NCBI GenBank assembly: GCA_020029625.1
Contig: JAIBJP010000021.1
Location: 1 to 17,968 of the forward strand
DNA length: 17,968 nt
Source of the DNA: Actinomycetota bacterium
GTDB lineage: Bacteria; Actinomycetota; Thermoleophilia; Gaiellales; Gaiellaceae
Direction: 5' to 3'
The stretch's first letter is position 1. The number at the start of each line of letters is the position of its first letter. The notes beneath the pieces were generated by a model. That model was given only the letters and a program-made list of their open reading frames with translations. It ran no database searches and had not been told where the DNA came from. The position numbers and the translations under genes are program-made. Shown here in pieces: positions 6,739 to 15,304 of this stretch.

Positions 6739-7443
6739 ATGTCCGCTGTTTCACCGAACCCGGTTCGCGTCGAGGGACGACTCGATCCGCAGCTGAGCCG
6801 CTGGCTCTGGCTGGTCAAGTGGCTCCTCGCGATCCCGCACTTCGTTGTGCTCCTCTTCTTGTTCATCGCCTTCCTGGTGCTGACGATCGTGGCGTTCTTC
6901 GCGATCGTCTTCACGGGGCGGTACCCGCGCTCGATCTTCGACTTCAACCTCGGCGTGCTGCGCTGGGCGTGGCGCGTCGGCTTCTACACCTACGACGCCC
7001 TCGGGACCGACCGCTATCCCCCGTTTACTCTCGGGCCCGAGCCCGACTACCCGGCCACTCTCGACGTGCAGTACCCGGAACAGCTGTCGCGGGGGCTCGT
7101 GCTCGTGAAGTGGTGGTTGCTCGCGATCCCGCACTACCTCCTCCTCGGCGTCTTCCTGGGCGGAGGCTGGTTCGCCTGGGACAAGGGCTGGGACGAGGAC
7201 GGCCGCGGGTCGAGCCCAGGCCTGATCGTCCTCCTGGCGCTCTTCGCCGGGGTCGCGCTGCTCTTCACGACGCGCTACCCGCGGGGGATCTTCGACTTCG
7301 TCGTGGGACTGAACCGGTGGGTATTCCGGGTCGTTGCGTACGCCGCGCTCATGACCGACGTCTATCCGCCCTTCCGCCTCGACCAGGGAGGGCCCGAGCC
7401 TGGCCCCTCCGCGCCCGACAGCGGCGTGGCCGCAGGGAGTTAG
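6739..7443 (+). CDS. DUF4389-domain membrane protein
   Basis: The 234-residue protein contains two tandem copies of the DUF4389 pattern. Copy 1 has 'WLVKWLLAIPHF', a long hydrophobic segment, then 'TGRYPRSIFDFNLGVLRW' and 'DALGTDRYPPF'. Copy 2 has 'LVKWWLLAIPHY', a hydrophobic segment, 'TTRYPRGIFDFVVGLNRW' and 'ALMTDVYPPF'. Each copy supplies about two membrane segments. The function of the family is unknown; it is common in actinobacteria. GGAGG at 6729-6733 sets ATG 6739. The last 4 bases overlap the end of the convergent MFS gene. Its distance from the sigma factor (118 bp) leaves open whether it belongs to the same regulon. Confidence 0.88.
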   Translation: MSAVSPNPVRVEGRLDPQLSRWLWLVKWLLAIPHFVVLLFLFIAFLVLTIVAFFAIVFTGRYPRSIFDFNLGVLRWAWRVGFYTYDALGTDRYPPFTLGPEPDYPATLDVQYPEQLSRGLVLVKWWLLAIPHYLLLGVFLGGGWFAWDKGWDEDGRGSSPGLIVLLALFAGVALLFTTRYPRGIFDFVVGLNRWVFRVVAYAALMTDVYPPFRLDQGGPEPGPSAPDSGVAAGS

Positions 7444-8783
7444 CGTCGAAGATCGACGAGGGCGGGGGGTCTGAGAAACTCGGGGTCGAGCGGCGGCGCG
7501 TCCCTTTGCGGGTCCTCCGCGGCTATCCCCTCGATGTCCCGCATGCCCGGGAGGAAGAGCGCGCCGAGTGTGATCACGCCGCCGATTAGGGCGGCTCCGA
7601 TCAGCGTTGCGCGCACGCCTATCAGGGCGGCGACGGGAGCCGTGAGGGCGAAGGAAAGCGGGAGAAGACCGATCGAGATCATCCAGTCGAGGCTCGAAAC
7701 CCGACCGAGCATCGAAGCCGGGACGTGGCGCTGCTTGATCGTCGCCCAGACAATGGTGCCCGCCGTCTCGAGCGCGTTGAAGGCGAGGCACGCCACCATG
7801 AGCTGCCAGGACGCCGTCGCCAGGCCGTAGCCCGCCACCGCCAGTGTCGCGACCGTCCACGTTGCGTACATGACCGTCACGTCACGGTTTGGATGGCCGC
7901 GTTGCCCCATGAAGAGGGCGGCGCCGATGGCGCCCACGCCTCCGGCGGCAAACACCAGGCCGAGGTCGCCGGCAGAGGCGTGCAGCTCGTTCTTGACGAC
8001 GTAGGGCAGCAGGACCTCGGCGGGCCCCATGAAAGCGAGGTAGGCGACCGCCGCAGAGAGGAGGGTGCCCCACAGCCAGACGCGGCGCCGGACGAAATGG
8101 AGACCTTCCTTGACGGCCTTGACGGATGACTCGGCGTGCTCCGACCGGGCGTGGGCCGGTGGGCGCATCAGGAAGATGGCGATGGTGGACGCGACGAAGG
8201 ATCCGGCGTCGAGGGCAAAGGCGGCTCCCGTGCCGACGCCGGCCACCAGGGCACCGCCGAGCGCCGGTCCGGCTAGGCGAAGCGCGATCGGCCGCACGAA
8301 CTGGTCGAGCGAGTTGGCGGCGGCGAGGTCTGCGGCCGGGACGATGTCCGGGACGATTGCCTCGAATGCCGGTGTGAAGAAGGCGGTCCCGACGCCATAG
8401 AGGGCGACAATGGCCATGAGTTCCCAGAAGGTGAGGAGGCCTGTGAGGGAGAGGACCGCGAGGGCGGCGATGATCACCGCCCGGCCGAGGTCGGCGCACA
8501 ACATGAGCGAACGCCGGTCGAGCCGGTCGCTCAGGACTCCCGCCGGCAAGAGAAAGGCGATTGTCGGAATGGTCATGCCGATCCCGAGCAGCGACAGGGC
8601 GGCCGGAGCGTTCCAAAGCTCGTAGGCCTGCCAGGCCATCGCGATCAGGAAGATGCCGTCGCCGACGAGGGAGACGGTCATCCCGGTCCAAAGCAGCCGG
8701 AAGTCCCGATGACGCAGCGGTGCGAGCAGGTTTACCCGGGAAAAGCCGCCCGGGCGGTCGAGCCCCTCGTGGCTATGCTGCAT
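7440..8783 (-). CDS. MFS exporter (EntS/MFS_3-like)
   Basis: The 447-residue protein has about 12 hydrophobic segments. The N-terminus 'LLAPLRHRDFRLLWTGMTVS' is typical of the MFS_3/EntS exporter branch, and the loop 2-3 motif 'AGVLSDRLDRRSLML' has the G-D-R-R-R pattern of the superfamily. Members use the proton gradient to export siderophores, drugs or other small molecules; the substrate here is not readable. Start ATG 8783 lies inside the end of the GGDEF-EAL gene (11-bp overlap) with no strong ribosome-binding site, which suggests coupled translation as the third gene of the operon. The stop overlaps the end of the convergent DUF4389 gene by 4 bp. If the first operon gene makes a diffusible compound, this is the natural candidate to export it. 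Confidence 0.88.
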   Translation of the reverse strand: MQHSHEGLDRPGGFSRVNLLAPLRHRDFRLLWTGMTVSLVGDGIFLIAMAWQAYELWNAPAALSLLGIGMTIPTIAFLLPAGVLSDRLDRRSLMLCADLGRAVIIAALAVLSLTGLLTFWELMAIVALYGVGTAFFTPAFEAIVPDIVPAADLAAANSLDQFVRPIALRLAGPALGGALVAGVGTGAAFALDAGSFVASTIAIFLMRPPAHARSEHAESSVKAVKEGLHFVRRRVWLWGTLLSAAVAYLAFMGPAEVLLPYVVKNELHASAGDLGLVFAAGGVGAIGAALFMGQRGHPNRDVTVMYATWTVATLAVAGYGLATASWQLMVACLAFNALETAGTIVWATIKQRHVPASMLGRVSSLDWMISIGLLPLSFALTAPVAALIGVRATLIGAALIGGVITLGALFLPGMRDIEGIAAEDPQRDAPPLDPEFLRPPALVDLRR

Positions 8784-11700
8784 ACGACCGCGGCTTGCCG
8801 GTCGCTTGCTCCCCGTTGACGAGGTATTCGACCAGCGCTTCGCGATTCATCGGCCGGGCAAACAGGAAGCCCTGGCCGAGATCACAGCCGAGATTCTGAA
8901 GCGACGCCATCTGCTCGGGTAGCTCGATTCCTTCTGCGACCACGTCGAGAGTGAGGCTGGTTCCGAGCGCGATGATCGCTGCGATCAGCCCCGACTCCTC
9001 ATGTTCTGGCGAGAGGAAGGAACGATCCATCTTGAGAATGTCGACGGGGAAGCGGCTCAGGTAGGAGAGCGACGAGTAGCCTGTTCCGAAGTCGTCCATC
9101 GCCAAGAGCACGCCGACTGACTTCAGCTCTTCCAGCCGCCGCACTGCCAGGTCCGTGTCGGCCATCATCACTGACTCGGTGATCTCGAGAACGAGCGCGG
9201 ACGGCGGGAGACCGCTCTCCTCGAGCGCCCCTCGCACGTCGTCGACGATCGTCTCCGACTGGAGCTGCTTGACCGAGAGGTTGACGCTCATCGTCAAGGG
9301 CGGCGTCCGTGGGAACCGCTCGTGCAGGCGGGCGCCCTGACGGCAGGCCTCCTGGAGGACCCAGCGCCCGATCGCGACGATCTGCCCCGTCTCCTCCGCG
9401 AGCGGGATGAACTGGAGGGGCGGAATCGTCCCGCGCGTCGGGTGCATCCAGCGAAGCAGCGCCTCGACGCCGTAATCGGCTTGCTCATCGAGACGAACGA
9501 CGGGCTGATAGTGGACCTCGAGCTGGTTCAGCTCGAGCGCGCGCTGCAGTTCCGTTTGGAGCTCGAGGCGCTCGACCACGCGCTCGTGCATCGCCGGCTC
9601 GAAGACGCGATAGCTGCCCTTGCTATCCCGCTTGGCCATGTACATCGCCACGTCGGCGTTGCGAAGGAGCTCTTCGGCGTCTGAGGAGTCGAACTCCTCG
9701 CCGGCCAGGCAAATTCCGACGCTCGCACGAGGGTAGACCTGCTTGCCGTCGATGTCGTACTGGAGTTCGAGGACGCCCAGGATCCGCCCTGCGACGTCCG
9801 CGGCCTCCGCCGAGTCCGTGATTCCGTCGAGCAGGATCGCGAACTCATCGCCGCCGAAGCGTGCGACCGTGTCGCCCGGACGCACGACTCCCTGAAGGCG
9901 TCGCCCCACCTCTTGCAAAACCGTATCTCCGGCAGCGTGCCCGAGGCTGTCGTTGACCGTCTTGAAATCGTCCAGGTCGATGAACATGACGCCGATAGCC
10001 GGGCCGCCGCGACTCGAGCGCTTGATGGAATGCTGGACACGGTCTGCGAACAGCGCCCGGTTGGCGAGGCTGGTCACCGGATCGTGGAACGCTTGGTGCG
10101 CGAGCTGATCCTCGAAGGCCTTGCGCTCGCTGACGTCGCGGCTATTCAGGACAACGCCGCGGACATGCTCGTCCTGTAGGAGGTCGGTGTGCTGCACCTC
10201 GAACTGAAGCCAGGCTCCGTCGCGGTGTCTAAGGGAGCACTCGATCACGTGGGTCTCAGCGCCGCCGCCCACGTAGGCCTCGCCCACGCCGGCCACGATC
10301 TGCGCCAGCCGCGGCCGGTCGGACTCGCTGAGCAGCCGGGCGAAGTCCCGCCCCTCGATCTCGTCGGCGCGATAGCCGAGGACGCGCTGGACCGACGGGC
10401 TCTGGTAGGTCACGGTGCCATGTGCGTCGAGGACGGTGATGAGGTCGCTCGAGTGGGCCACCAGGGACCGGAATCGGGCTTCGCTCTGGCGCCGATGGAG
10501 GTCCTCGGCCAGGGATGCCCCCTCGACGGCAAGAGAGACCTGCGAAGCGACCGATTCGAGCGAGTCGACGAGCTCTCGCGGTATGCGCTCCGGCGAGCAG
10601 AGGACGAGCAACCCGCGCGCGGCGTCACGAACCGAGAGGGGGAGGAGCAGCACGACCTCGCCGTCCTCAAGCCGAAGCTGTGTTCGGACGTCCTCGGGCA
10701 GTCTCGTAAGGGCGAGCTGCTGGGTGGTCTTGGCGGAGTCACGCAGCCACCCAGAGGCCGCTTTCGATACCGACCAGTGACCCTCTTCGTCTGACGACGC
10801 GGCAACGACCGCGCCCTCTTCGTCCAGGAGGACGAGGCGAACGCTCGTCGGCCTCTCGACGAGAGCGAGGACGGCCGAGATAGCAGCCTCGTTGATCTGC
10901 TCCCGACCGGCCGCGGCGACCAGCTCCACTCCGGCGCCGCGCAGCGCCAGCTCGCGCGCCGCTGCACGCTGCTCTTGACGCACCAGGCCGGCCATACGGG
11001 TGACGACGAGGAGAAACAGCAAGCCTGACGCCACGATCAGAACCAGTATGTCCGGGTTGCCCAGCTCCTGGTAGAAACGGACCCCGGGCGCGATCAGGCA
11101 GGCTCCGGCGAGCAGTCCGAGCCGAAGCGGGGTGAGCCGAGTGCGTGAATCGAGCGCAGGCTCCTCGAGCGTACGCATGGAGGGGTGGAGCGCGGCCGCG
11201 CCCCAGAGCAGGTAGTAGGCAATCCAGCCGACGTCGTAGCTGAGTTGATGGTTGTACGCGTCCGTGAGCAACGCAAAGGTGTAGGCGGAGTCCACGGCGA
11301 GGAGCGAGACGATGCTCCCGACGAGGAGATAGAAGGCAGGCGCACGCTTGCCGGTGTCGACCGCGAGGCGGATCGCCGCGGCGAGGATCAGGATGTCGCC
11401 GAGCGGGTAGGCGGCAGAGACCGACTTCTCGAGGAACGTGAGCCCAGAGAGGTGGATGTTCGGGGCGACGAGGAAGACCCAGGAGAGCAAACCGACGCCC
11501 ACGGTCAGGATCAGGGAGTCGATGACGCCGGCTCGGTCGCCTCGTGGGTTGCGTCGTCTCACGAGGACGAGGAGTCCCGCCACGAGGGCCGGGTAGACGG
11601 TCAGGTAGATCGCATCTCCGAGCGACGGAAACTCGACCTCGACGCCGAAGAGCTTCGGGTAGCTGTACGTGTAGAGGTCGCCGGCAAAGAAGAGGAAGTT

Positions 11701-11919
11701 GCCGACGATGAACAGGATCCAGGCGGCGCGCGCCTTCGGCCGGTGGAGATAGATCCCGACTGCGATCGCGACCGACGAGGAGAGCCCGAGCAAGTTGATC
11801 AGGGGACCGCTTGCTTTCAGCGGCGGGAACCAGAGATACGCTGCTGTGAGGAGGCCGCCGGCGGCGAGGTAGAGGATCCAGAGCCGCCCGCGCCAGTTGA
11901 TGCCGGCGAGGTGTTTCAC
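8773..11919 (-). CDS. 10-TM GAF-PAS-GGDEF-EAL cyclic-di-GMP enzyme
   Basis: The 1048-residue protein has ten predicted membrane segments (residues about 11-310), a GAF-like domain (335-470), PAS (480-600), GGDEF (608-775) and EAL (785-1035). The GGDEF motif is intact at 689-693, with an RxxD product-inhibition site (RPGD) at 680-683. The EAL domain keeps E819-A-L in 'VEALLRW', 'SVNLS', 'LEITES', 'MDDFGTGYSS', 'LKMDRSF', 'VAEGIE' and 'GQGF'. Both synthesis and breakdown of c-di-GMP therefore look possible, switched by the membrane, GAF or PAS inputs. GTG 11919 forms a GTGA overlap with the upstream stop, with AGGAA about 11 bases before it. The frame is open farther upstream but only within the neighbouring gene. 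The membrane domain resembles those of other actinobacterial GGDEF-EAL proteins ('PSLGDAIYL', 'YPLGDILIL'); its ligand, if any, is unknown. Confidence 0.93.
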   Translation of the reverse strand: MKHLAGINWRGRLWILYLAAGGLLTAAYLWFPPLKASGPLINLLGLSSSVAIAVGIYLHRPKARAAWILFIVGNFLFFAGDLYTYSYPKLFGVEVEFPSLGDAIYLTVYPALVAGLLVLVRRRNPRGDRAGVIDSLILTVGVGLLSWVFLVAPNIHLSGLTFLEKSVSAAYPLGDILILAAAIRLAVDTGKRAPAFYLLVGSIVSLLAVDSAYTFALLTDAYNHQLSYDVGWIAYYLLWGAAALHPSMRTLEEPALDSRTRLTPLRLGLLAGACLIAPGVRFYQELGNPDILVLIVASGLLFLLVVTRMAGLVRQEQRAAARELALRGAGVELVAAAGREQINEAAISAVLALVERPTSVRLVLLDEEGAVVAASSDEEGHWSVSKAASGWLRDSAKTTQQLALTRLPEDVRTQLRLEDGEVVLLLPLSVRDAARGLLVLCSPERIPRELVDSLESVASQVSLAVEGASLAEDLHRRQSEARFRSLVAHSSDLITVLDAHGTVTYQSPSVQRVLGYRADEIEGRDFARLLSESDRPRLAQIVAGVGEAYVGGGAETHVIECSLRHRDGAWLQFEVQHTDLLQDEHVRGVVLNSRDVSERKAFEDQLAHQAFHDPVTSLANRALFADRVQHSIKRSSRGGPAIGVMFIDLDDFKTVNDSLGHAAGDTVLQEVGRRLQGVVRPGDTVARFGGDEFAILLDGITDSAEAADVAGRILGVLELQYDIDGKQVYPRASVGICLAGEEFDSSDAEELLRNADVAMYMAKRDSKGSYRVFEPAMHERVVERLELQTELQRALELNQLEVHYQPVVRLDEQADYGVEALLRWMHPTRGTIPPLQFIPLAEETGQIVAIGRWVLQEACRQGARLHERFPRTPPLTMSVNLSVKQLQSETIVDDVRGALEESGLPPSALVLEITESVMMADTDLAVRRLEELKSVGVLLAMDDFGTGYSSLSYLSRFPVDILKMDRSFLSPEHEESGLIAAIIALGTSLTLDVVAEGIELPEQMASLQNLGCDLGQGFLFARPMNREALVEYLVNGEQATGKPRSYAA

Positions 11920-13202
11920 GCTGCGTATTCCTGTCGGGCGGGCCGCAGATCGAAGGTGTTGGCGAGCTTGCCCAGTGTTTCGACGAGCTGCTCGATCTCG
12001 GCTTGTGAGTTGGCAGCCGTGATCTGGATTCGGAACCCGACCTCGCTCTTCGGCACGAGCGGGTAGGCGGCAAGAGTCACGTACACGCCGTGGTCGAAGA
12101 GGAAGCGCCCGGCCGCATCGATGTCCTCGTGGCGGGCGAGCGGAACCTCGATGATCGGGAAGCCCGAACGATTTGGCGTGTGGACTCCGAGTCGATCGAG
12201 GCACCGGAGCACCTGGTCGGTCTTGCGCCACAGATCCGCGCGGATCGCGTCCCCGCGGGCTTCATTGACGTCGAAGCCGGCGAGCACAGTTGCCAGTGAG
12301 GCGATCGGCGAGGGACCCGAGTAGAGATAGGGAGGCGCAGCCGTCTTGAGCAGTTCCTTCAGCTCGGTCGGGCAGGCCACGAACGCTGCCAGCGACGAGT
12401 ACGACTTGGAGAAGCCTCCGACGAGCACGATCCGGTCGTACGACTCGCCGCAGTAGCGGACGACGCTGTTCCCGCGGAGGCCGTACGGGCTCGGTTCGTC
12501 CGTAGCCCGTTCGCCGATCACCCCGAAGCCGTGAGCGTCGTCGACGTAGAGCATTGCGTCGTAGCGTCGGGCGATCCGGGCGAACTCCTGCAGGTCGGGA
12601 GCGTTCCCGGTCATGCTGTTGACCCCGTCCATGCAGATCAGCCGCGTGGTCGAGCGGTCCTGGCGCAGGAGCTGCTCGAGATCGTCGGGATCCTCGAAGC
12701 GGAATCGCTTCATCGTCGCCCCCCGCGCGGCCGCGAATTGGCAGCCGTCGTAGATCGTCTTGTGAGCCCGGTTGTCGACGAAGATCGTCCCGTCTCCAGC
12801 CAGCACTGGGATCACCGAGAGGTGGATCAGTGTGATCGTTGGGATCACGAGCGCGTCCTCGCACCCGAGGAGCTCGATCAGACGCTCCTCGATCTGCGGG
12901 TAGAGCACGGGGCTGCCGAGCATGCGCGACCAGCTTGGGTGCGTTCCCCACTTCTCGAGGTACTCAGGGACGCTCGCAATGATCTCCGGATCGAGATCGA
13001 ATCCGAGGTAGTTGCAGGAGGCGAAGTCGGCCAACCACCGGTCGCCGATGCGGATCATTCGTCCGTCGATTTCGTCGATCACGGCATCCGTCATCGGGTT
13101 TGAGCGCTCGAGCTCGGCCAGCTCGCTGCAGGCTGCCAGCCATCGATCGATCCATCGCGGAGATGCTGATCGGGACCGGGGGCCGTCCGGGTAGACGCTC
13201 AT
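11916..13202 (-). CDS. PLP-dependent alpha-oxoamine-synthase-family enzyme
   Basis: The 428-residue protein belongs to the class I/II aminotransferase fold, alpha-oxoamine synthase branch (BioF, KBL, ALAS, SPT, CqsA), whose members condense an acyl-CoA with an amino acid. Markers are 'FASCNYLGFD' (60-69), 'GTHPSWSRMLGSPVLY' (86-101), His147 in 'DNRAHKTIYDG' (ring-stacking His), 'VNSMTGNAPDL' (194-204), 'VDDAHGFGVIG' with Asp222 and His224, and the PLP lysine Lys266 in 'GGFSKSYSS'. The lysine loop differs from the usual T-x-x-K-A-x-G-x-x-G-G, so this is not a standard BioF or KBL, and the product is open. I chose ATG 13202, preceded by GGGTGG; a TTG-started frame from 13253 has no ribosome-binding site. 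First gene of the overlapping trio with the GGDEF-EAL and MFS genes, which hints at a signal or lipid-like small molecule. Confidence 0.87.
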   Translation of the reverse strand: MSVYPDGPRSRSASPRWIDRWLAACSELAELERSNPMTDAVIDEIDGRMIRIGDRWLADFASCNYLGFDLDPEIIASVPEYLEKWGTHPSWSRMLGSPVLYPQIEERLIELLGCEDALVIPTITLIHLSVIPVLAGDGTIFVDNRAHKTIYDGCQFAAARGATMKRFRFEDPDDLEQLLRQDRSTTRLICMDGVNSMTGNAPDLQEFARIARRYDAMLYVDDAHGFGVIGERATDEPSPYGLRGNSVVRYCGESYDRIVLVGGFSKSYSSLAAFVACPTELKELLKTAAPPYLYSGPSPIASLATVLAGFDVNEARGDAIRADLWRKTDQVLRCLDRLGVHTPNRSGFPIIEVPLARHEDIDAAGRFLFDHGVYVTLAAYPLVPKSEVGFRIQITAANSQAEIEQLVETLGKLANTFDLRPARQEYAA

Positions 13203-13343
13203 GCGCCACCCATCGACGTTTTGCCCCGGAATCTTTAGGAATCTGACCACCAAGACTGGGTGGCCGACCGCCTTCAGAAAGGACGAGGGCGGAACTCGAA
13301 CTTGCGCTGAGCGCCTGCCCGCTCTCCGCCGCCACTGAAAACC

Positions 13344-13371
13344 GAGAGGGCGGCCCGAAGGCCGCCCTCTC
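13344..13371 (-). terminator. Intrinsic terminator of the LVIVD/PA gene
   Basis: A perfect 12-bp stem, GAGAGGGCGGCC/GGCCGCCCTCTC, encloses a 4-base loop. On the minus strand the loop reads TTCG closed by C-G, the very stable cUUCGg tetraloop, followed by GGTTTTC. It lies 21 bp after the stop of the LVIVD/PA gene and insulates the downstream three-gene operon. Confidence 0.85.
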
Positions 13372-13392
13372 TAGTTGGGCCGAGTCGAGCCG

Positions 13393-15165
13393 CTAGTTGC
13401 CGAACGGCGTGCCCTTGAACGCGAACGACGTCTCGGCCGTCTGCGGGTTCAAGTGGCCGAGTTTCTTCGCGCCGGCCACCGCGGCGTCGCTGAGCTTCCA
13501 GATGATCAGGCCGCGCGTGATGTCGGACTCGTAGATGCGGCCGTCGTACCAGTACGTTGACCAGTCACCACCGAGGACGATGCTCGTCGTGCTGAGCGGC
13601 GCCGGGTCGGCGAAGGCGATCTCCCGTGCGTTCGCCGGGTCGGTGAAGTCGACCACGGAGATCCCTGACTGATAGTTGCCGGACACGAGCACGTAGCGCT
13701 TGTTCGTCGGCACGACGTTCAGGTTGTGCCAGGTGCAGTTCTCGGTCGCGGTCTGCGGCCGCGGGTGAAGGATCGTGCCCGCCGTATCGCCGGTCTCCGC
13801 GTCGAGGAAGAACAGCGTTCTGTCGATCGCGGCGCTCGTCGACTGGCAGCGTGCCTGGCCACCCCCGCCCGGCTCGTGGCCGAAGACGATGTACTTGCCG
13901 TCCCAGCTGAAGGCGGCCGTGTGACCGATCGTGACGCCCGTGAAGGACCGGGAGTAGAGGATCTTGGGATCCTCCAGCGAGCCGCCATCCGCCGGATCGA
14001 GGCTCCAGACAGTGATGCCGTTGCCGCCGGCGCAGGCGGCCTTCAGGACGTCGCCGAGGATCACGCCGGTGTCGTGGCAGGAGCGGTCCGGTACGGCCGA
14101 CGATTGCACGCTGCCGGTGGCGGGCAGGCCGGCCTTGATCGTCGCGCCGTCGGCCTGCGACACCTGCACGGCCGGGATCACGATCGCAGGGTTCGTCCCG
14201 CCCATCTGCGAGGCTGGGCCGGCGACGTTGTTGACGATGACCACCGCGCTGGCACCGGCGTTCTGAGCGTTCTGAGTCTTCAGCTGGAACTCGCAGTTAC
14301 CACGGTCGATGATCGCGATCGCGCCGGCGGGCAGCGTGAACGATGTGCACCCGTCGCTCGTCGGAGCGATACCGTCGTCGACGAGGGCAAAGGAGCCGGA
14401 GGTGCCGGCAACGCTCGGCGCGGGGCCGAAGTCGGCGCCGGCGGCAGCATAGGTCCCGGCGGCTGAGGACGGCGGATTGACGGTCACCGTGGGGCTGGGC
14501 TGGCCGGAGGCCTCGAAGCGCAGGTAGCTCGCGGTGGCCGGTGCGGCCAGCGGGACCTGGAGGATGTCGATTCCCCGGCAGCCGGGCGAGCCGCTGGACG
14601 AGCTGTTGTAGACGAGGAGCCTGTTGTTGGCGAGGTCGGGCACGCCTGTCGCCGTGTGCGAGCCGCACGGGGTCGAGACGAACTTGAGCCCCACGGGATT
14701 CGCCGGGTCGCTGACGTCGAAGATGTGGACGCCCTCCTGTCCAGCGGGCGTGAACACGCCGCCGCACGACCTGCCACCGGCGGGAGTCGGCGAGTTCCAC
14801 GAGCGGACCAGGATGTTGCCCCAGACGATTACGTCGCCCTGGTTACCGGTGCCGGTCCCCTGGACGCAGTCGGTGAAATTCTTGAGCTCGACGGGATTCT
14901 CGGGATCCGCGACGTCGATGATCCTGAAGCCCTCGTACGTTCCCTGGTAGGCGGTCTTGCCCCAGAACGCGAGATCCGAGTTGAAGATGCCGGAACCGGC
15001 GCCTGTGAACGGCACCGCCCGCTCGGAGAAGCCCTGCGGGTGCATGTTCGGCGTGTACGTGAAAGTGCTCACCGCCTCGGCGAGATCCGCGCTGGCCGTG
15101 AACGGCAGCGCGAGCGCCACCATGGCGACGAGCGAGAGCAACATCAGCCTGACCGACGTTCGCAT
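13393..15165 (-). CDS. Secreted LVIVD-repeat beta-propeller with inserted PA domain
   Basis: The 590-residue protein starts with a clear signal peptide (charged MRTSVR, hydrophobic core, cleavage near ASA at 24-26), so it is exported. LVIVD-type repeats follow: 'GFRIIDVADPENPVELK' (79-95), 'GVHIFDVSDPANPVGLK' (145-161), and near the C-terminus 'GISVVDFTDPANAREIA'. These are blades of a propeller. Between them, at about residues 227-355, sits a protease-associated (PA) domain with 'GAIAIIDRGNCEFQLKTQNA' and 'NAGASAVVIVNN'. PA domains are usually protein-interaction lids on proteases; no protease catalytic domain is present here. Probable role is binding or scaffolding outside the cell; the partner is unknown. 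ATG 15165 is set by GGGAGGTG just upstream. A strong terminator follows, so it is probably monocistronic. Confidence 0.85.
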   Translation of the reverse strand: MRTSVRLMLLSLVAMVALALPFTASADLAEAVSTFTYTPNMHPQGFSERAVPFTGAGSGIFNSDLAFWGKTAYQGTYEGFRIIDVADPENPVELKNFTDCVQGTGTGNQGDVIVWGNILVRSWNSPTPAGGRSCGGVFTPAGQEGVHIFDVSDPANPVGLKFVSTPCGSHTATGVPDLANNRLLVYNSSSSGSPGCRGIDILQVPLAAPATASYLRFEASGQPSPTVTVNPPSSAAGTYAAAGADFGPAPSVAGTSGSFALVDDGIAPTSDGCTSFTLPAGAIAIIDRGNCEFQLKTQNAQNAGASAVVIVNNVAGPASQMGGTNPAIVIPAVQVSQADGATIKAGLPATGSVQSSAVPDRSCHDTGVILGDVLKAACAGGNGITVWSLDPADGGSLEDPKILYSRSFTGVTIGHTAAFSWDGKYIVFGHEPGGGGQARCQSTSAAIDRTLFFLDAETGDTAGTILHPRPQTATENCTWHNLNVVPTNKRYVLVSGNYQSGISVVDFTDPANAREIAFADPAPLSTTSIVLGGDWSTYWYDGRIYESDITRGLIIWKLSDAAVAGAKKLGHLNPQTAETSFAFKGTPFGN

Positions 15166-15170
15166 CGAGT

Positions 15171-15178
15171 CACCTCCC
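15171..15178 (-). promoter_or_regulatory. Strong ribosome-binding site of the LVIVD/PA gene
   Basis: On the minus strand GGGAGGTG ends 5 bases before the ATG at 15165, a near-perfect Shine-Dalgarno that decides the start and suggests high expression. Confidence 0.75.
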
Positions 15179-15304
15179 GGTTATCTCCCCCTACCGACGG
15201 TTGGCCGGCGCGGCAATCTAACACGCCTGCGGCAGCCCCTCCCCGGCTGGCATCAGCTGGGGTGGTTGCATTCCGTCCACTCAACGACCGAGGAGGCAGC
15301 CGCA

